Assembly: GCF_950295315.1 (NCBI RefSeq)
Contig: NC_080179.1
Span: 77,080,303-77,144,302 of the forward strand
DNA: 64,000 nucleotides
Direction of reading: 5' to 3'
Origin: Erinaceus europaeus
Lineage: Eukaryota; Chordata; Mammalia; Eulipotyphla; Erinaceidae
Of the stretch, positions 10,520 through 22,031 are shown piece by piece. Both the position numbers and the translations under genes were made by a program. Under the pieces are notes generated by a model. That model did not search any database. It was not told where the DNA came from and saw nothing but the letters and a program-made list of their open reading frames with translations. Position 1 is the stretch's first letter, and each line of letters opens with the position of its first letter.

Positions 10520-10690
10520 TCATTCTTTTTCTTTTCTTTTCTCTCCCTGTTTTTCTAGATAGAGACAGAAAGCAGAGAGCAGGGAGAAAGTGAAAGAGAC
10601 CATAGCGCCAGAGCTTTCTTCAGTGTGGTGGGGCCTGACTCAAACCTAGGCCTCACTCATGGCAAAGTAAAGCGCTATCCAAGTGAGATG
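10520..10690 (-). repeat. SINE-like remnant abutting the polypyrimidine tract
   Basis: GATAGAGACAGAAAGCAGAG through CCATAGCGCCAGAGC, TGACTCAAACCTAGG and AAAGCGCTATCCAAG has the layout of the antisense tRNA-derived SINEs (purine-rich body, then a head with a GGTTTGAGTC-like B box on the minus strand). Confidence 0.55.
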
Positions 10691-11971
10691 TTTTGCCAGA
10701 CCTGCCTCCTAGAAGATTCATCACAGCCTGTGGCAGCAGTGCCTACAAACAGTATATCAGATCTGCCCTCCGTCTATGATAACGTTCACAGCAGCAGGGA
10801 TTCTCAGCTGAGAATAGTCCCGGATCCTGAAATGACTGTCACATAGTAGACAATCCATTACCGTGCTGAGTTTGCGATTGTTTTTGCAAAGCAAGCGCAG
10901 AGTTAGGCAGTCCAGGGTCATGCCAACTGTTACCATGGCATATGAAGAGTAAATTGCTAGCTCTTTTGTTTTTAAGTCAGATGAAAATGTATTAAAAAAT
11001 GTAGTACTTAAGGACTCATTTGGTGAGCTTCTCACTCAGAAATCAAACCAGACAGAATTGGGATCAGCACTCAATTCCGTGCTTCCTCCACTGTCAACAG
11101 GACCCAGTGGGCTTACACCCTGCCACCTTCATCAGACTGTGGAGTCATTCCCTCTCTTGAAAGAAAGGGTTGCACTTTGTACCCTACAGCTATCTAATTA
11201 AAAGTGATGTGTGACCACTCGATATTTTCTGCACCATCCTCCCATGTAGAGCACATTCCAGGCTTTGCTGTTCTGGTGCGCCTAGGCAGACTCCCAACAC
11301 CAAGAAGAGGCAAGTGCTGCCGTCAACATCTGTATTAGCTGGACGGGAGATGACTGAATGTGACAGCTTGTCAAGAGTAATATGCCTGTGGGATAGAAGT
11401 CACATTTCATTTTCATTTGTTTGATTATTTTGAAGAATCGGTCCCTGGAAAATGGGCTTTATAGATTTGAGAGGGAGCCAATGGACTATCTGTTCACCAA
11501 GGCTTACACAGAGAAACCTTTTACAGAGCACAGCTGAGGAAGCAAGTGATATTTGAAGTTGACAGACCATAGATTAAACACAGTCTAAAGCTCTGTGCTC
11601 TGCTCAATCTCAGAAAACAGAGAGAAGCATCCTGATAATTCCTCTTGTCCTTTACTTTTTTTGGTGAGAATGAGCACATATACATCCGCACACAGCAGTT
11701 TAAAATATAAGGAGTGAACAATGTGGGATTTAATCATAAAAAGGCTTGACCTTTATTATTTCCTCAAAATTAGACTATTAGGTAATACTAGATTCTTCTA
11801 GACAGATTTTCATATGGATTCCATGGCTTTAAGTGGAAAATAAGAGTGACAGAGAAATTTGAGAGAATGAGAAATACAAATGCAAATATTGGTATTTACA
11901 GGTCAAGTGTTTAGAAATCTGAAACAAAGTCAGGTTGTTGGAACACTCATCATTATGTAAGAGCGTCCTTC

Positions 11972-12245
11972 TTGGACTGGATGGTGGTGGGTGTGCGCCA
12001 AGTAGCGCAAATGCTACCGTAGTTGAGGCCCTGGGTTCAATGGTCTGCCCTCAGCTGCAGAGAGGAAGCTTCATGAGTGGCAGAGCAAAGCTATGGTGTT
12101 TCTCCTCGACCTCCCTCCCCACAACCCCTCTTTCTTCCTCAACCTCAGCAAAAAGAAAAATTAATAATAAAAATTGGTCATGGACAAAAAGAGTTGTGTG
12201 GTGACCAAGGACCAGCAATAACCCTAATGGAAAAAAAAAAAAGTT
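11972..12245 (+). repeat. SINE, sense orientation
   Basis: GGATGGTGGTGGGTGTGCGC head, B-box-like GGGTTCAATGG, CT-rich body, AAAATTAATAATAAAA, then the 3' module CCAGCAATAACCCTAATGG and a poly-A run. Confidence 0.65.
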
Positions 12246-12397
12246 AAGAAATAAAGAACCAAGTCGCTACAGTCACAGAAGGTAGAGTGGAGCAGTCCCC
12301 ACAAGAGAGAGCAGAAGTCAGCTCTCAGTACAAGGTCAGGAGTATCTGTGCGTGATGAAATGACGTAGCATAGCATCCAGGGCACATGGGAACCGCC

Positions 12398-12532
12398 ATG
12401 GCGCTCTTCAAAATTCTGCCCGAGCTCCACCTGAAGTCCATAAACCAGCACCCCACGGACAACAGGGTGCTTGACAGCTACCCCGGGAGATTCGTGTGTG
12501 TTGGGTTTAAGAATCGGGGTGATTGGGTGTAG
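12398..12532 (+). other. Small open reading frame with a strong Kozak context, unassigned
   Basis: ACCGCCATGG is close to the optimal Kozak context. It opens 44 codons (MALFKILPELHLKSINQHP at the start, FKNRGDWV at the end) before TAG. No homology is recognised. It lies on the strand opposite UNC13C, in an intron. Chance is the simplest explanation; a decayed retrocopy is possible. Confidence 0.15.
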
Positions 12533-13081
12533 GACTATGTGATGATTTACAAGGCCGTTATCAAAAGTACAGTTTCTTACTTCCTGGCGGTAGGTGTCTG
12601 CCTATCCACCAGATATGAACTTAAACCTGCTACTGCCATAGTTCACTGGGTTCCCAGTGTCCTCTCAGCTCCCTTCCACCTCCTCCCTTTGCATTTTTGT
12701 TTGTTTGTTTGTTTTAGTCCATCTGCAACAGATGACCCCTAAGTCTAAACTTCACTGTTTTCCTTTTCCTCCGCTATTTCTAAAGTGCCACGTGTAAATG
12801 AGACCGTCTGGTGTTTATCCTTCCGTCTGATCTCTCACTTAAGCTTATTCCTTTAACTTCCATCATGATAAGACAAAGAAACCCTAAATGTGAATATGAG
12901 AGGAAGTATGGGACAGATCCAGGTAAGAGGACACTTCTCAAGCTGAGATTCCAGATGCACATGGAAGCAGCAGAAGGAGATTATCACGCAGTGAGTAGTG
13001 TCACAGGTAAGTACAGCAAGGAGGATGGTGTGCTCTGGATGTCGGGTGACCCAGATAGGGTAAAGGTGCCTGTGCACTCAC

Positions 13082-13153
13082 CAGCTCCTCGTTGTTTAAA
13101 GAGGTCCGGATCAGCATGGCCAGAGAGAGTCCCGGTTTCCGTGCAGCCAGCGT
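13082..13153 (-). CDS. UNC13C: UNC13 family exon preceding the C1 exon (TLAARKPGL...NNEEL)
   Basis: This 72-nt exon (24 codons, phase 0 at both ends) starts TLAARKPGLSLAML and ends IRTSLNNEEL, immediately before the donor GTGAGT. In Munc13 proteins this linker lies directly N-terminal to the C1 domain, which matches the join to KIHVFKKT of the downstream exon. The acceptor is GATGTAG with a weak pyrimidine tract, and an in-frame TAG just upstream forces this start. UNC13A, as I remember it, reads AMTLAARK here, so the shorter TLAARKP start supports UNC13C. Being a multiple of three, it could be skipped without a frameshift. Confidence 0.85.
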
Positions 13154-13289
13154 CTACATCAAAGCAAATCCAGCTGTCAGCACATCTATGACAGTTGTGT
13201 GTATATTGCTCAGTACAATGCGAAAAGGGAAGGCGGTAAGTACCTCCCGTTTTCCTGATTTAATGCCAATATTTTGAGCATTTTATTAA

Positions 13290-13450
13290 TACTTTAACAG
13301 TGATTTACAGATTATAAGATTTCAGGGGAATAATTCTACACTACATCTACCATCATTCTGTGTCCCCTACAACACCTACTGCAGTTCTCATAATGTCTTA
13401 ATGGCACCTACATCCTTTTACAGTTCACCTTGTATGTTGAGTCACTGAAT
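13290..13450 (-). repeat. L1 3' terminus, antisense
   Basis: TTTACAGATTATAAGATTTC and following bases match the start of the antisense L1 end at 25520, in the same direction. This is the reverse of the GGAGTTCTGGTGGTGGGAA-type terminus seen at 45110. Confidence 0.55.
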
Positions 13451-13464
13451 ACTAAGGACAGCTC

Positions 13465-13600
13465 CTATCTGCAGGGAGAAAGCTTCACAAACAATGAAAC
13501 AGTGTTGGAGCACTCTCTATCTCTCCTTTCCCTCTCAATTTTTCTGCCTCTGTCCAATAAATAAATTCTTCTACTAGCGTTTGCCCAATAAATAAATAAT
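13465..13600 (+). repeat. Short-form SINE 3' fragment
   Basis: Only the body and tail remain (CTGCAGGGAGAAAGCTTCAC, then TCTGTCCAATAAATAAAT), followed by a second degenerate CCAATAAATAAATAA. Confidence 0.7.
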
Positions 13601-13620
13601 ATATTTTAAAAAAGAATATC

Positions 13621-13965
13621 GGGGGTCAGGCGGCGTCGCAGCAGGTTAAGCAAACGTGGCGCAAAGCGCAAGGACCGGAGTAAGGATCCCAGTTCGAGCC
13701 CCGGCTCCCCACATGCAGGGGAGTCACTTCACAGGTGGTGAAGCAGGTCTGCAGGTGTCTGTCTTTCTCTCCTCCTCTCTGCATTCCCCTCCTCTCTCCA
13801 TTTCTCTCTGTCCTATCCAACAACAATGACATCAACAATGGCAATAATAACCACAACAAGGCTACAACAACAAGGGAAACAAAAGGGGGAAAAATGGCCT
13901 CCAGGAGCAGTGGATTCATGGTGCAGGCACCGAGCCCAGCAATAACCCTGGAGGAAAAAAAAATA
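13621..13965 (+). repeat. Full-length long-form SINE
   Basis: GGGGTCAGGCGGCGTCGCAG head, B box AGTTCGAGCCCC, CT-rich body, CAACAATGGCAATAATAACC tail, and 3' module ATGGCCTCCAGGAGCAGTGG to AACCCTGGAGGAAAAAAAA. A short AATATC direct repeat on both sides may be the target duplication. Confidence 0.88.
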
Positions 13966-14708
13966 TCAAGGTTGCAAAATATCCTTCAGATCATTAAGCC
14001 CTATTCCTATATGTTACAGAGGAGAAAACTAAGGCCCAGTAAGATGACATGAATAGCCAAACATTTCCAGTGGGAGGAAATTCTAGAACTTGTTTATTCT
14101 CCTAAGACAGTTCTGATCACACCCCTTCATAGATATGCTGGCCTGTGTGATAGCCCTCAACCTCAACAGGAGCTGCGTTATTCACAGTCCCCTGACATGT
14201 TTTTCCACCAAGTTCTTCCAAGCCATTTTATCAGCTGTAAAATCATTATTTTCAAATCTGCCTTCTCCACTCAGTACTGGTAACTAAGATAAGATTTAAA
14301 ATAAAATGAAAGTCTCTTTAATCCCCAGTATAAAATATAACTTGTTGGGGACCCTGTGACTCATAGTGTCTGCTACTTTTGCATATACTTGTACAATACT
14401 GACATTACTCTAATTATTAAACGCTTTGTACTAGAACTATACAAGGTCTGAAATTCTTTGTCTTCTCTTGATAGTCCTCTTTCTAGACATTAGGGATGTT
14501 TGGCCAACATCAGGGTAAACAGACAGTGGGTCAAGGATGCTGTATGCAAAGAGCATTATCTGATCCCTGAAAGGACCTACATCCTTGGGTCAGAAGTTGT
14601 AGAATAACATAGAACTTGTTATCACTGAAATTGGAGGCAGCAAGTCTGCTATGAGTAGTTTACATACTAGAGCAGAGATTATTCAAATGTACTTCACTAA
14701 AACGTTTT

Positions 14709-14742
14709 TATTTGATATACATGTTTTGATGTATATCAAATA
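14709..14742. repeat. Perfect 14-bp inverted repeat with a 6-nt loop
   Basis: TATTTGATATACAT, loop GTTTTG, then the exact reverse complement ATGTATATCAAATA. It is outside any repeat I recognise. Confidence 0.9.
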
Positions 14743-15689
14743 CAAACACTTCATATTCTCATATGCTCAATAAAAAGACTGAAACAGAGGCCTTTGTGAA
14801 AGACATTTGGTAAAATCCCATCTTGGGATATAGTCCAATGTTGGCTGCCTCCAGATTCCTCTCTTACTGCCAATGGCTTCTGAGGTAATTCACTCAACCC
14901 AGGGTTCATGCCAGAAACCCTGGAACTCAGCAAGTGCCATTATGCTACTCCTGGAAGAAACTTCTGCCATATGTAACAAACTCAATATTTTCATCAAAAG
15001 CTCAGGAAATGAGAAGTTCCTCAGGGCTATCAGGTTTTCTATACCATGAGGAGAAGCAGAAGTCATGGTAGAACACGTTTGATCCCAGATATTACTACAA
15101 AGACATGCACTCAAAGTGTAACGGGCTCTCGCCTGCCATCTCTCTAGCCCCAACACATGAACCTATACATTCAAGGGTTGACTTATATTCAAGGACTACT
15201 CAAGGTGATCTCCCATTTCTAGCAGCCCCTGCCCCCACTGGTTTCATACAGGATATTTTCTTTTAAAACAGAACCAAAAATTCAGGAAACCTGAACTTCA
15301 TAGGATTGTGTGTCTCTGTCTTTTTATTTCTCCACCTTTCCTCCCACGATCACCTTAATGAGTACAGTGTGCAGTTGAAAAATCAACAAATATTCACTAG
15401 ATAAATTGAGATCACTTACCATGGCCTGAGGCATCCAAGGTTGAGAAAAAGTAAAACATAAATAATTAGACATATAGACAGTGAGGAAATAGTACAGTGC
15501 TATTAGACATAGCAGGTCTGTCATATGATTGACTAGAATGATTGACTCATGTGGCAGGAATCTGAGCTAGTTTCACAGAGATGCATTAAATTATCCCAGC
15601 AGAGAGACTGTCTTTCCTAATCTCAAACCAAAGTGACCATCTTTAGACAAAGATGTTCACAGAAAATGTTTTTTTTTAATTTTTTACAT

Positions 15690-15972
15690 TTATTTATTTA
15701 TTTTATTTTCTGTTGCCCTTTTTTTTATTGTTGTAGTTATCGTTTTTGTTGTTATTGATGTCATTGTTGTTGGATAGGACAGAGAGAAATGGAGAGAGGA
15801 CAGGAAGACAGAGAGGGGGAGAGAAAGACAGACACCTGCAGACCTGCTTCACCGCCTGTGAAGCGACTCCCCTTCAGGTGGGGAGCCGGGGGTCTCGAAC
15901 CGGGATCCTTACATGGGTCCTTGCGCTTTGTGCCACATGTGCTTAACCCGCTGCGCTACCACCTGACTCCCT
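15690..15972 (-). repeat. tRNA-derived SINE
   Basis: Antisense copy from an AT-rich tail (ATTTATTTATTTATTTTATT) to GCGCTACCACCTGACTCCC. The B box is present on the minus strand (GGTTCGAGACC). Confidence 0.88.
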
Positions 15973-16317
15973 GTAGAAAAATTTTAAATGTTTGCTACTG
16001 GGCCAGTGAGAAAGCTCAGTTGGGGGGGTGCCTGCTTTGCCATCTATATGACCCGCGCTAAAGGCACTGGGCTCCATGGCACTGAGGGAAGCTTTAGTGC
16101 TGGGACGTCTCTCTCTGAAACAGCTGACTCAGAGAAATGGGACTCTATTGACTAAAAAAGAGGAAAAAAAGATTAATATTTGAAAAACTGGAGGAGGAGA
16201 ATGGGACCCAGTGATGGCTCACTCAGGAAAGTGCCTGAAACCATTGGGATGGTGGTATCAAGACCACAGTACCACATTAGAAAAAAATAGTGTATTAAAA
16301 AAAGAAATGGTAAAGCT

Positions 16318-16532
16318 CTCGGAACATGGCTTATCCAATAGAAGACACATGTTATTATACACAAAAATTGGGGCTTAAGTCCCTGGCCACCACGTGGGAT
16401 AAACTGTAAAAGAGAAGCTTCTTTTTGTCTCTCTCTAACATATATATATATATATATCCCTCCAGGAGCAATGGAATTGTGCAGGCTCTGAGGTCCAGGG
16501 ATAATCCTGTTGGCAAAAATAAATAAATAAAT
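16318..16532 (+). repeat. Degenerate SINE with TA repeat
   Basis: Head-like CTTATCCAATAGAAGACACA, then a (TA)9 run at 16439-16456 in place of the CT tract, then the 3' module CCTCCAGGAGCAATGGAATT to GGATAATCCTGTTGGC and AATAAATAAATAA. Confidence 0.6.
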
Positions 16533-17104
16533 AAAAAGTAAGAAAGAAACTGCTCACTTTATCCCCCCTCAGGAAAACTCTGTTTCTCTGGAGGAAATAT
16601 AGCTTAATATCATGAATTATTAAGAAAATACATTCGGGCCAAATACAGTTCACCTAAGAGAGAAATTCTCTCACTATGCACAAGAACTCTGGCTCACCCT
16701 CCCCCCCGCCCCCACATAAGAACTTTGGGACACTGGCAGGACCTACAGGGATCGTGAAGTAGAGCTCTGGTGTCTCTACCTCTCTCTTCTCCCTCTCCAG
16801 TTCTCCCTGAATTAGAAAATAATAGCAAAACTGGCTTAGCAATGGTGGAATCACACATGTGTAAGGTCCCAACAGAGGAGAAAAAGTAAATTTGTAGAGA
16901 ATATGCTTCCAGACCAGTGTGAACACACTAAACACCATGGAAAATACTTTTTTTTTTTTTGCTCATGCTGATGATTTTCCAATTATTTTCGTTTCTCTGA
17001 GGTTCCCATCATACACGAAGGAGTTATTCATAGTTCTGTTCAAAGCTAACAGGGATTTAATGGCTTTGGAATCATGTTTTCCTTCCTTTCTCTCCTTCAC
17101 TCTC

Positions 17105-17299
17105 TTCTTTTTTCTGCCACTAGGGTTATCTCTGGACCTTGGTATCTACATGACTCCACCACAACCAATAGCCATTTTTCATATAGGGTAAGACAGAAAG
17201 AGGGAGACAGAGAGAAGGAGAGACATCTGCAATATATCGCCACTGTTTGTAAAACATTCCCCCCTGCATGTGAGGCCCAGGCACTTGAACATGGGTCCC
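17105..17299 (-). repeat. SINE, antisense, split by a solo LTR
   Basis: CTGCCACTAGGGTTATCTCT, a purine-rich body (GACAGAAAGAGGGAGACAG) and the CATGTGAGGCCCAGGC / TTGAACATGGGTCCC head region. The homology is cut at 17299 by the LTR and resumes briefly after 17816. Confidence 0.65.
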
Positions 17300-17810
17300 T
17301 GTTGGGAAATTGTGCAGATGTGGTCGAGTTAGGCAGGGCCCACAAACCACCCTAGGCTAGTATGGCCGGTCCCTTTATCTACTCACAATCTTCTGCTTTG
17401 TCTTATAAATGACTAACGGTCTCCTCCCCACCACGTTATCCTCTCAGGGTATTGCTAATTCCTGCCAGCTAAAACCATAAAAATGGTAGCTAAGGAAGTT
17501 CCCAGCATGCCTTTTTCTTTTCTCCATCCCCTTTCCCAGCCATCTCCGTTCCCGACTTGCCACTTCCGGTTTTATCCCATAAAACCCACTTCTGTTCCTG
17601 GTTTTGCTCTCTTTTCTCTCCTGCGTCCCAACCTGAAGAAGGGCTGGCTTACAGAGTGGGAGGCGGCCATTGCGGTTTGGTGCCATGTGGTTTAACCTGC
17701 TGTGCTCACACCCGACTCTGGGGCGTCTACCTGAATAAAGATTTGTATTGCTACCACCACGAGCTTGGTTCCTGGATCATTTCTCTCTCTCCCGCAAAGC
17801 TCGCCTGGCA
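17300..17810 (+). mobile_element. Solo LTR of an endogenous retrovirus, 511 bp, 6-bp target duplication
   Basis: Begins TGTTGGG and ends CTGGCA, flanked on both sides by the identical hexamer GGTCCC (17294-17299 and 17811-17816). TG...CA ends with a 6-bp duplication fit class II (ERVK-like) elements. A polyadenylation signal AATAAA lies at 17734-17739, and CATAAAA near 17578 could be the TATA element. No internal gag, pol or env sequence is present, so this is the product of LTR-LTR recombination. Its sense strand is opposite to UNC13C. It is inserted in an older SINE. Confidence 0.88.
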
Positions 17811-18184
17811 GGTCCCGGGCATGGCTATGTCTGCTCTCTCCCAGGCGACTATGACTTGGCCTGGGAGCTATGATTTTATTTAAAATGAATAACTTAATAC
17901 TCTGGTCAAACATGCTCTTAATATAACAAACCATTGAGTAGCAGTTTACACCTGCTTTATTAAGTGTTGAAGGCTACTGGGTTAAGGAGTAGTTTCAAAG
18001 GCCAGCCATAAATGCTGAATGAAACTTGTGGTCATTTACAGACATTGAAAGCATGATGTGGAAACTGTTTTGACAGAACGTGTAACTTCTTCTTACTCAA
18101 TTACAGGATCATCTGCACACAGTTTGTAATTTCAGCCAATATAAAAAGATTTCAAAATTGAGCTATTATTCTTTGGCTAGATTT

Positions 18185-18325
18185 CTTTATTTTATTTTAT
18201 TTTATTTTTTTTACCAGAGCACCATTGAGCTCTGGCTTATAATGGGGCTGGAGCATGAACATAAGACCTTGGGCCTGGAAGGCTTTTTACATAACCAGTG
18301 TGCTATCTCCCTAGCTTCCTAGATT
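18185..18325 (-). repeat. Old tRNA-type SINE, antisense
   Basis: TTATTTTATTTTATTTTATT then ACCAGAGCACCATTGAGCTC, CATAACCAGTGTGCTATCTC. Related copies lie at 36350, 48485 and 49330, all with the same landmark order. Confidence 0.65.
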
Positions 18326-18394
18326 TTTTAAAATTAATAAAATGGTAGAATTCAGTTTCTTATATGATTTCATTTAGTTAGTTATTTATCTATT

Positions 18395-18545
18395 TTGGTC
18401 ATAATTATGGCTTCACTTGAATTTTTTCTGATAGCAGAGGGGCAGGGAGAGATGTAAACACTTAGGCTCTCTGTAGGGGAAGCTCTGTGAGTGCGGGGAG
18501 AGCAAGCACCCTCCCCCACCAGGTGAGCTATCTTGCCTGCCTCAG
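18395..18545 (-). repeat. Degenerate SINE, antisense
   Basis: AGAGGGGCAGGGAGAGATGT, GGGGAAGCTCTGTGAGTGCG, then CCACCAGGTGAGCTATCTTG resembles the head, body and tail order of antisense SINEs. Confidence 0.4.
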
Positions 18546-18665
18546 TCTCTTCTGAGTTTTATTGAGGTCTATTCAACAATGCTAGGCCTTTAATGAGTCC
18601 AGCATGCTACTTGATAAAGACAAAGGAAGACGTGAGAACAAAGAGAAGTCACAGGAGTGTCTTAC

Positions 18666-18744
18666 CACGTCTCCTACAATAGGCAGGGTCTTTTTCCTGC
18701 GCAGGTCAGGCATGCTGTCAATGCCATACAGTCCTCGCCCAGCC
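18666..18744 (-). CDS. UNC13C: UNC13 family exon ([18 protein letters not shown])
   Basis: This 79-nt exon has a strong acceptor (TTTGATTTTTCAG) and donor GTAAGA. The first base completes a codon begun in the previous exon, followed by 26 codons starting [18 protein letters not shown] and ending [23 protein letters not shown] is a hallmark of the region just upstream of C1 in vertebrate Munc13 proteins. It ends at phase 0, matching the phase-0 start of the exon at 13153. In Munc13-1 the segment between this motif and C1 contains the calmodulin-binding region; whether this copy binds calmodulin cannot be judged from the sequence alone. Confidence 0.9.
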
Positions 18745-20089
18745 CTGAAAAATCAAAGGCAATGTTAGCCCAAGAGGAAACTGACTTCATGTGAGCAAAA
18801 GAAAACATGTACACGTCACAGGAAAGGAGCAGCAGGAGGATGAAGTCAGTATTGTGGTTGACAAGCTTGTTGAGGAAACAGGGAAGAGTCAGATCTCCAG
18901 GAACTAAAGCCCGGAGAGGAGATGAGAGGAGGACACTCCCAGGGCCACCACTGTGATGACCTGCTTGCATGGATAATTCCAGACAGATGCTGAAACTTTT
19001 AACATCTTTATGGTCCAGATCCTGGGAGGGAAAGAGCTCACTTTTCAGCACCATAGCACTGGGGGAGTCAGGGAGGGAGGAGGCAATGCTATAAGTGACA
19101 GAGCAGTGTGGTCACTCTCCCTCTCTATTTATCTCTCTGCAATAAACTGGAAAACAAATTGGATGCCTTCACCATGTGCTAGACCCAGATGGGAGTTCAT
19201 TCTCCACCACACTGAAGGAAGTTTTGGCACAGTGATTCATTTTCTCTCCCTCTCTCTGTCTCCTTCCCTCTCTCTTTTTACCCAAAAAGTCGACCCAGAG
19301 GGGTGAAACTTTGGAAATGACTAAACCAACAAAGAACTCAGTCCTTGAGAATGTTGGAATCACACAGAAAGACTGTTTTAAATATAAGTATATCATAGTT
19401 TGATTGTTTTCACAGTACATGTAACTTTATACTTCCAGAAAAAAAAAAGTTTTTTGGTGTAATTTTGATCTGAATGTAATGGTAAAGGAATTACACTTAT
19501 TTAAAAAAAGTGTCACTGTAACGTCTTTCATCATCACACACTAAACTCAGAATGATTTCTTTAGGCATATCAGCAAGTTTAAAATACGAGTGATTATACT
19601 GAATTCACTTAATCTGAATTCATCCTACATAATTGCACAATATTAAACTAATTTGTGGAAAAAATAATTATTTGTGATACAAGTGTGTTCTCTGTCATTT
19701 TTTGTATTAGCACACATGTTAGGTAGTATATATAATCAATAACAGTCTTATGAATAAGCAAATTATTCAATTTGAAATGTTAATAATTAAATAAAAGGTG
19801 AAAATATGCCTATATGAAAAAATGATCACAGCATTTAAGTGAACAAACCAAATTTAACAAGACCTCGAGTATGTGTTTATGCATGCATAGAATTAACCTA
19901 GAAAGATGTTTATCAAATTGATTATCTTGGTTACGTCTGTACAGTGAAAATAAATTGGAGAAGAAATGAAGATTTCCACTATGTCATATGTTTGGCAACA
20001 TCCAATGCTTTTATAAACATGCAGCATTTCTAGAGTCAAAATAAATTTAAGATACATAAAATGTTATCTTTATTAAAGTGTACCTAGGG

Positions 20090-20240
20090 AGCTAGACAGT
20101 AGCTAACATAGTATGGCAAGTGACTTGCCATCTACAAGACCAGGGTTCAAGCCCCAGCATGACACAGGAGTACTACAGAACTGGAGGAAACACTACTACT
20201 GTGATATCTTTCTTTTTCTCTCTCATGGAATAAAAAAAAA
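20090..20240 (+). repeat. Degenerate SINE, sense
   Basis: GGGAGCTAGACAGTAGCTAA head, B-box-like GGGTTCAAGCCCC, CT-rich stretch, AATAAAAAAAAAAAG end. Confidence 0.6.
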
Positions 20241-20289
20241 AAGAAAAAGAATGCCTTGGGAGTGCGTGGTGAATTCCCACGTGTCAGGA

Positions 20290-20290
<1 letters not shown>

Positions 20291-20352
<62 letters not shown>
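20291..20352. repeat. Pure CA microsatellite, about 31 units
   Basis: Uninterrupted (CA)n of about 62 bp; long pure runs like this are usually polymorphic. Confidence 0.97.
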
Positions 20353-20355
<3 letters not shown>

Positions 20356-21051
20356 ATTAATACATTAATGTGATGGCTTGGTACATCAATTCTAGTCACT
20401 CTATACACCTCTAAGAGTGCTGGAGTCACAGATGATATGTTTTTCTTAGACTCATTTGACCTGTAGACTTCTTACAAACCTCTGGCTTAGACTCCACTTT
20501 TCCCCCAGGAATAACTCATTTCATACCTCCTGATGCTAGCAGGGAGGTTCTGTCACGGAAGCAGACTACAACAGAATGTACAGCACGGCCTTCCACTAAT
20601 ACGATGGGCTCCCTGCATTTGAAGTCTAAGCTTAGTAATAGGTAAGCTTTGTCTTAGTGGGTTTTTCTTGACCTCAGTACTTGTAGCTGTAATAAACTGT
20701 TAGCGTGATGATCTTGAACAGCTCACGGATCACATTCAACTCACATAAATCAGTAAGTGAAATATGGAGAGAGATAAACAGGTAATAAAAGTAAGACAGC
20801 TACAACATATGCTGCTTAAAACAAGAATCAAATGGAGCGATGAAGATAAAATACCAATATCATTGCCTAGAAGTAAGAAGGGAAGTTAAGGATGAACATA
20901 TAGTGCCTGAGAGGGTATAATGTACGGATTTCAGTTCTGGGTATATATATTCCTTCTATCTAAGCACCTAAGGTTTGAAATTAGTAAATTGAATGTTAAC
21001 ACTGAGCTTAAATTGTTAATATATTTATTATTTTAAAAAAATATTAAATTA

Positions 21052-21310
21052 CCTGTAATCTTAGACCAGGGAGACCAGAAAAAACTGCTCTTGTCAGTAT
21101 ATAAGATACAGTCATTTGTAAATAGGCTTAAATGACATAAATCACGGTAAGGTTTTGTATGGCACAGTAAATCCTAACCTTGGGATTGTAGAAGTAAATC
21201 AAGTTCTCAAACAACTTGGTTATAATAATAAGTATCTATTGCCCTCTTCAGCTCTAAGATAGCAAGGAACCTTCCTCATTCTCTATCAAATCTGCATTTC
21301 TGTCAGTACT
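21052..21310 (-). repeat. Direct-repeat copy A (likely L1-derived 3' segment)
   Basis: Starts CCTGTAATCTTAGACCAGGG and runs to TCATTCTCTATCAAATC. It shares co-linear landmarks with 23165-23405 (GACATAAAT..CGGT, GGTTATAATAATAA, CTATTGCC). Minus-strand L1 origin is inferred from the general resemblance of the continuation to L1 3'-UTR sequence. Confidence 0.55.
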
Positions 21311-22031
21311 GGAAGCTCTGGTCCTCTGTTCATTTCCTTCAGGCCTCTCTGGATCCACACAATTTAATTCTGCATCTGCTGATCTCAGGCAAAGCAATGC
21401 AATCAGTACCAACCACCTCAATCTGTTTCACTTTGGACTGTGTCTAGAGAAGCCAGGCCTGGATGGCAACCTTTTAGCTCTAATACTCTGGTGAGAGTTT
21501 TCTTAGCTCATAGGTCTCCTTAGTGCCATTGTGGGTGGCACACTTTCTAACAAAGTTTTAGAACCTGTATATAGACCACGGCCCTTGTGACAGGACATGT
21601 GTGCGCCTATATCCATGTTAGGGGAAAATATGTACCTTTAAGTCAAAGTCTGCAGTAGTCTACAGTGACTCTGTAAATGCAGCAGTCAAGCAGAAAGGCC
21701 TAAAGGAGGAGGAGGCAAGATAGAGGCCTGAAAGCAGCCAGGAGACTGACTCTTCCCCCAAAACACTGATTCAAACCCTGGGAATTCTAAGTGGAAACAG
21801 GATTTTCAGGCCTATAGGAGATAAAATACAAAGGAAGGGTCAAAAAGGAGCCACAATGGAAAATTATAAATCATATATAAGCCAGAGAAAAGAAGGAAGT
21901 GAAGCTGGGAGTCAGCCAACACCCGACCCCCAGCCTGGGGCAGAGGTGGCTGGTTTGGGGAAGTAGGGCAGAGAAGGAGAGGCCCACCTGCCTGTGGAGG
22001 AAAATCACCTAAGGGGAACATTCTTTTTTTT

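Larger units (their letters stand above)
498..13081 (-). other. UNC13C: UNC13C intron (about 12.6 kb) between the SLNNEEL exon and the C1 exon
   Basis: The boundaries are the donor GTGAGT after 13082 and the acceptor at 498-500. Apart from the repeats listed separately, no exon with good splice signals in frame was found. It contains SINEs, degraded L1 3'-UTR copies, the N gap and the largest polypyrimidine tract of the window. The stretches 3160-4080, 5000-5480, 5600-6280 and 10700-11970 look like unremarkable unique intron sequence. Confidence 0.8.
13154..18665 (-). other. UNC13C: UNC13C intron (about 5.5 kb)
   Basis: Bounded by the donor GTAAGA below 18666 and the acceptor next to 13153. 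It holds an L1 3' end, several SINEs, a perfect hairpin and a solo LTR. 14000-15650 and 17850-18170 show no repeat or gene I can name. Confidence 0.8.

Noticed and set aside
8652..10562. Very long open frames (up to 636 codons) across the CT tract on both strands
   Set aside because: They are Leu/Ser/Pro or Arg/Glu/Gly repeats dictated by the TCTCC array. No initiation context, no domain, no exon structure.
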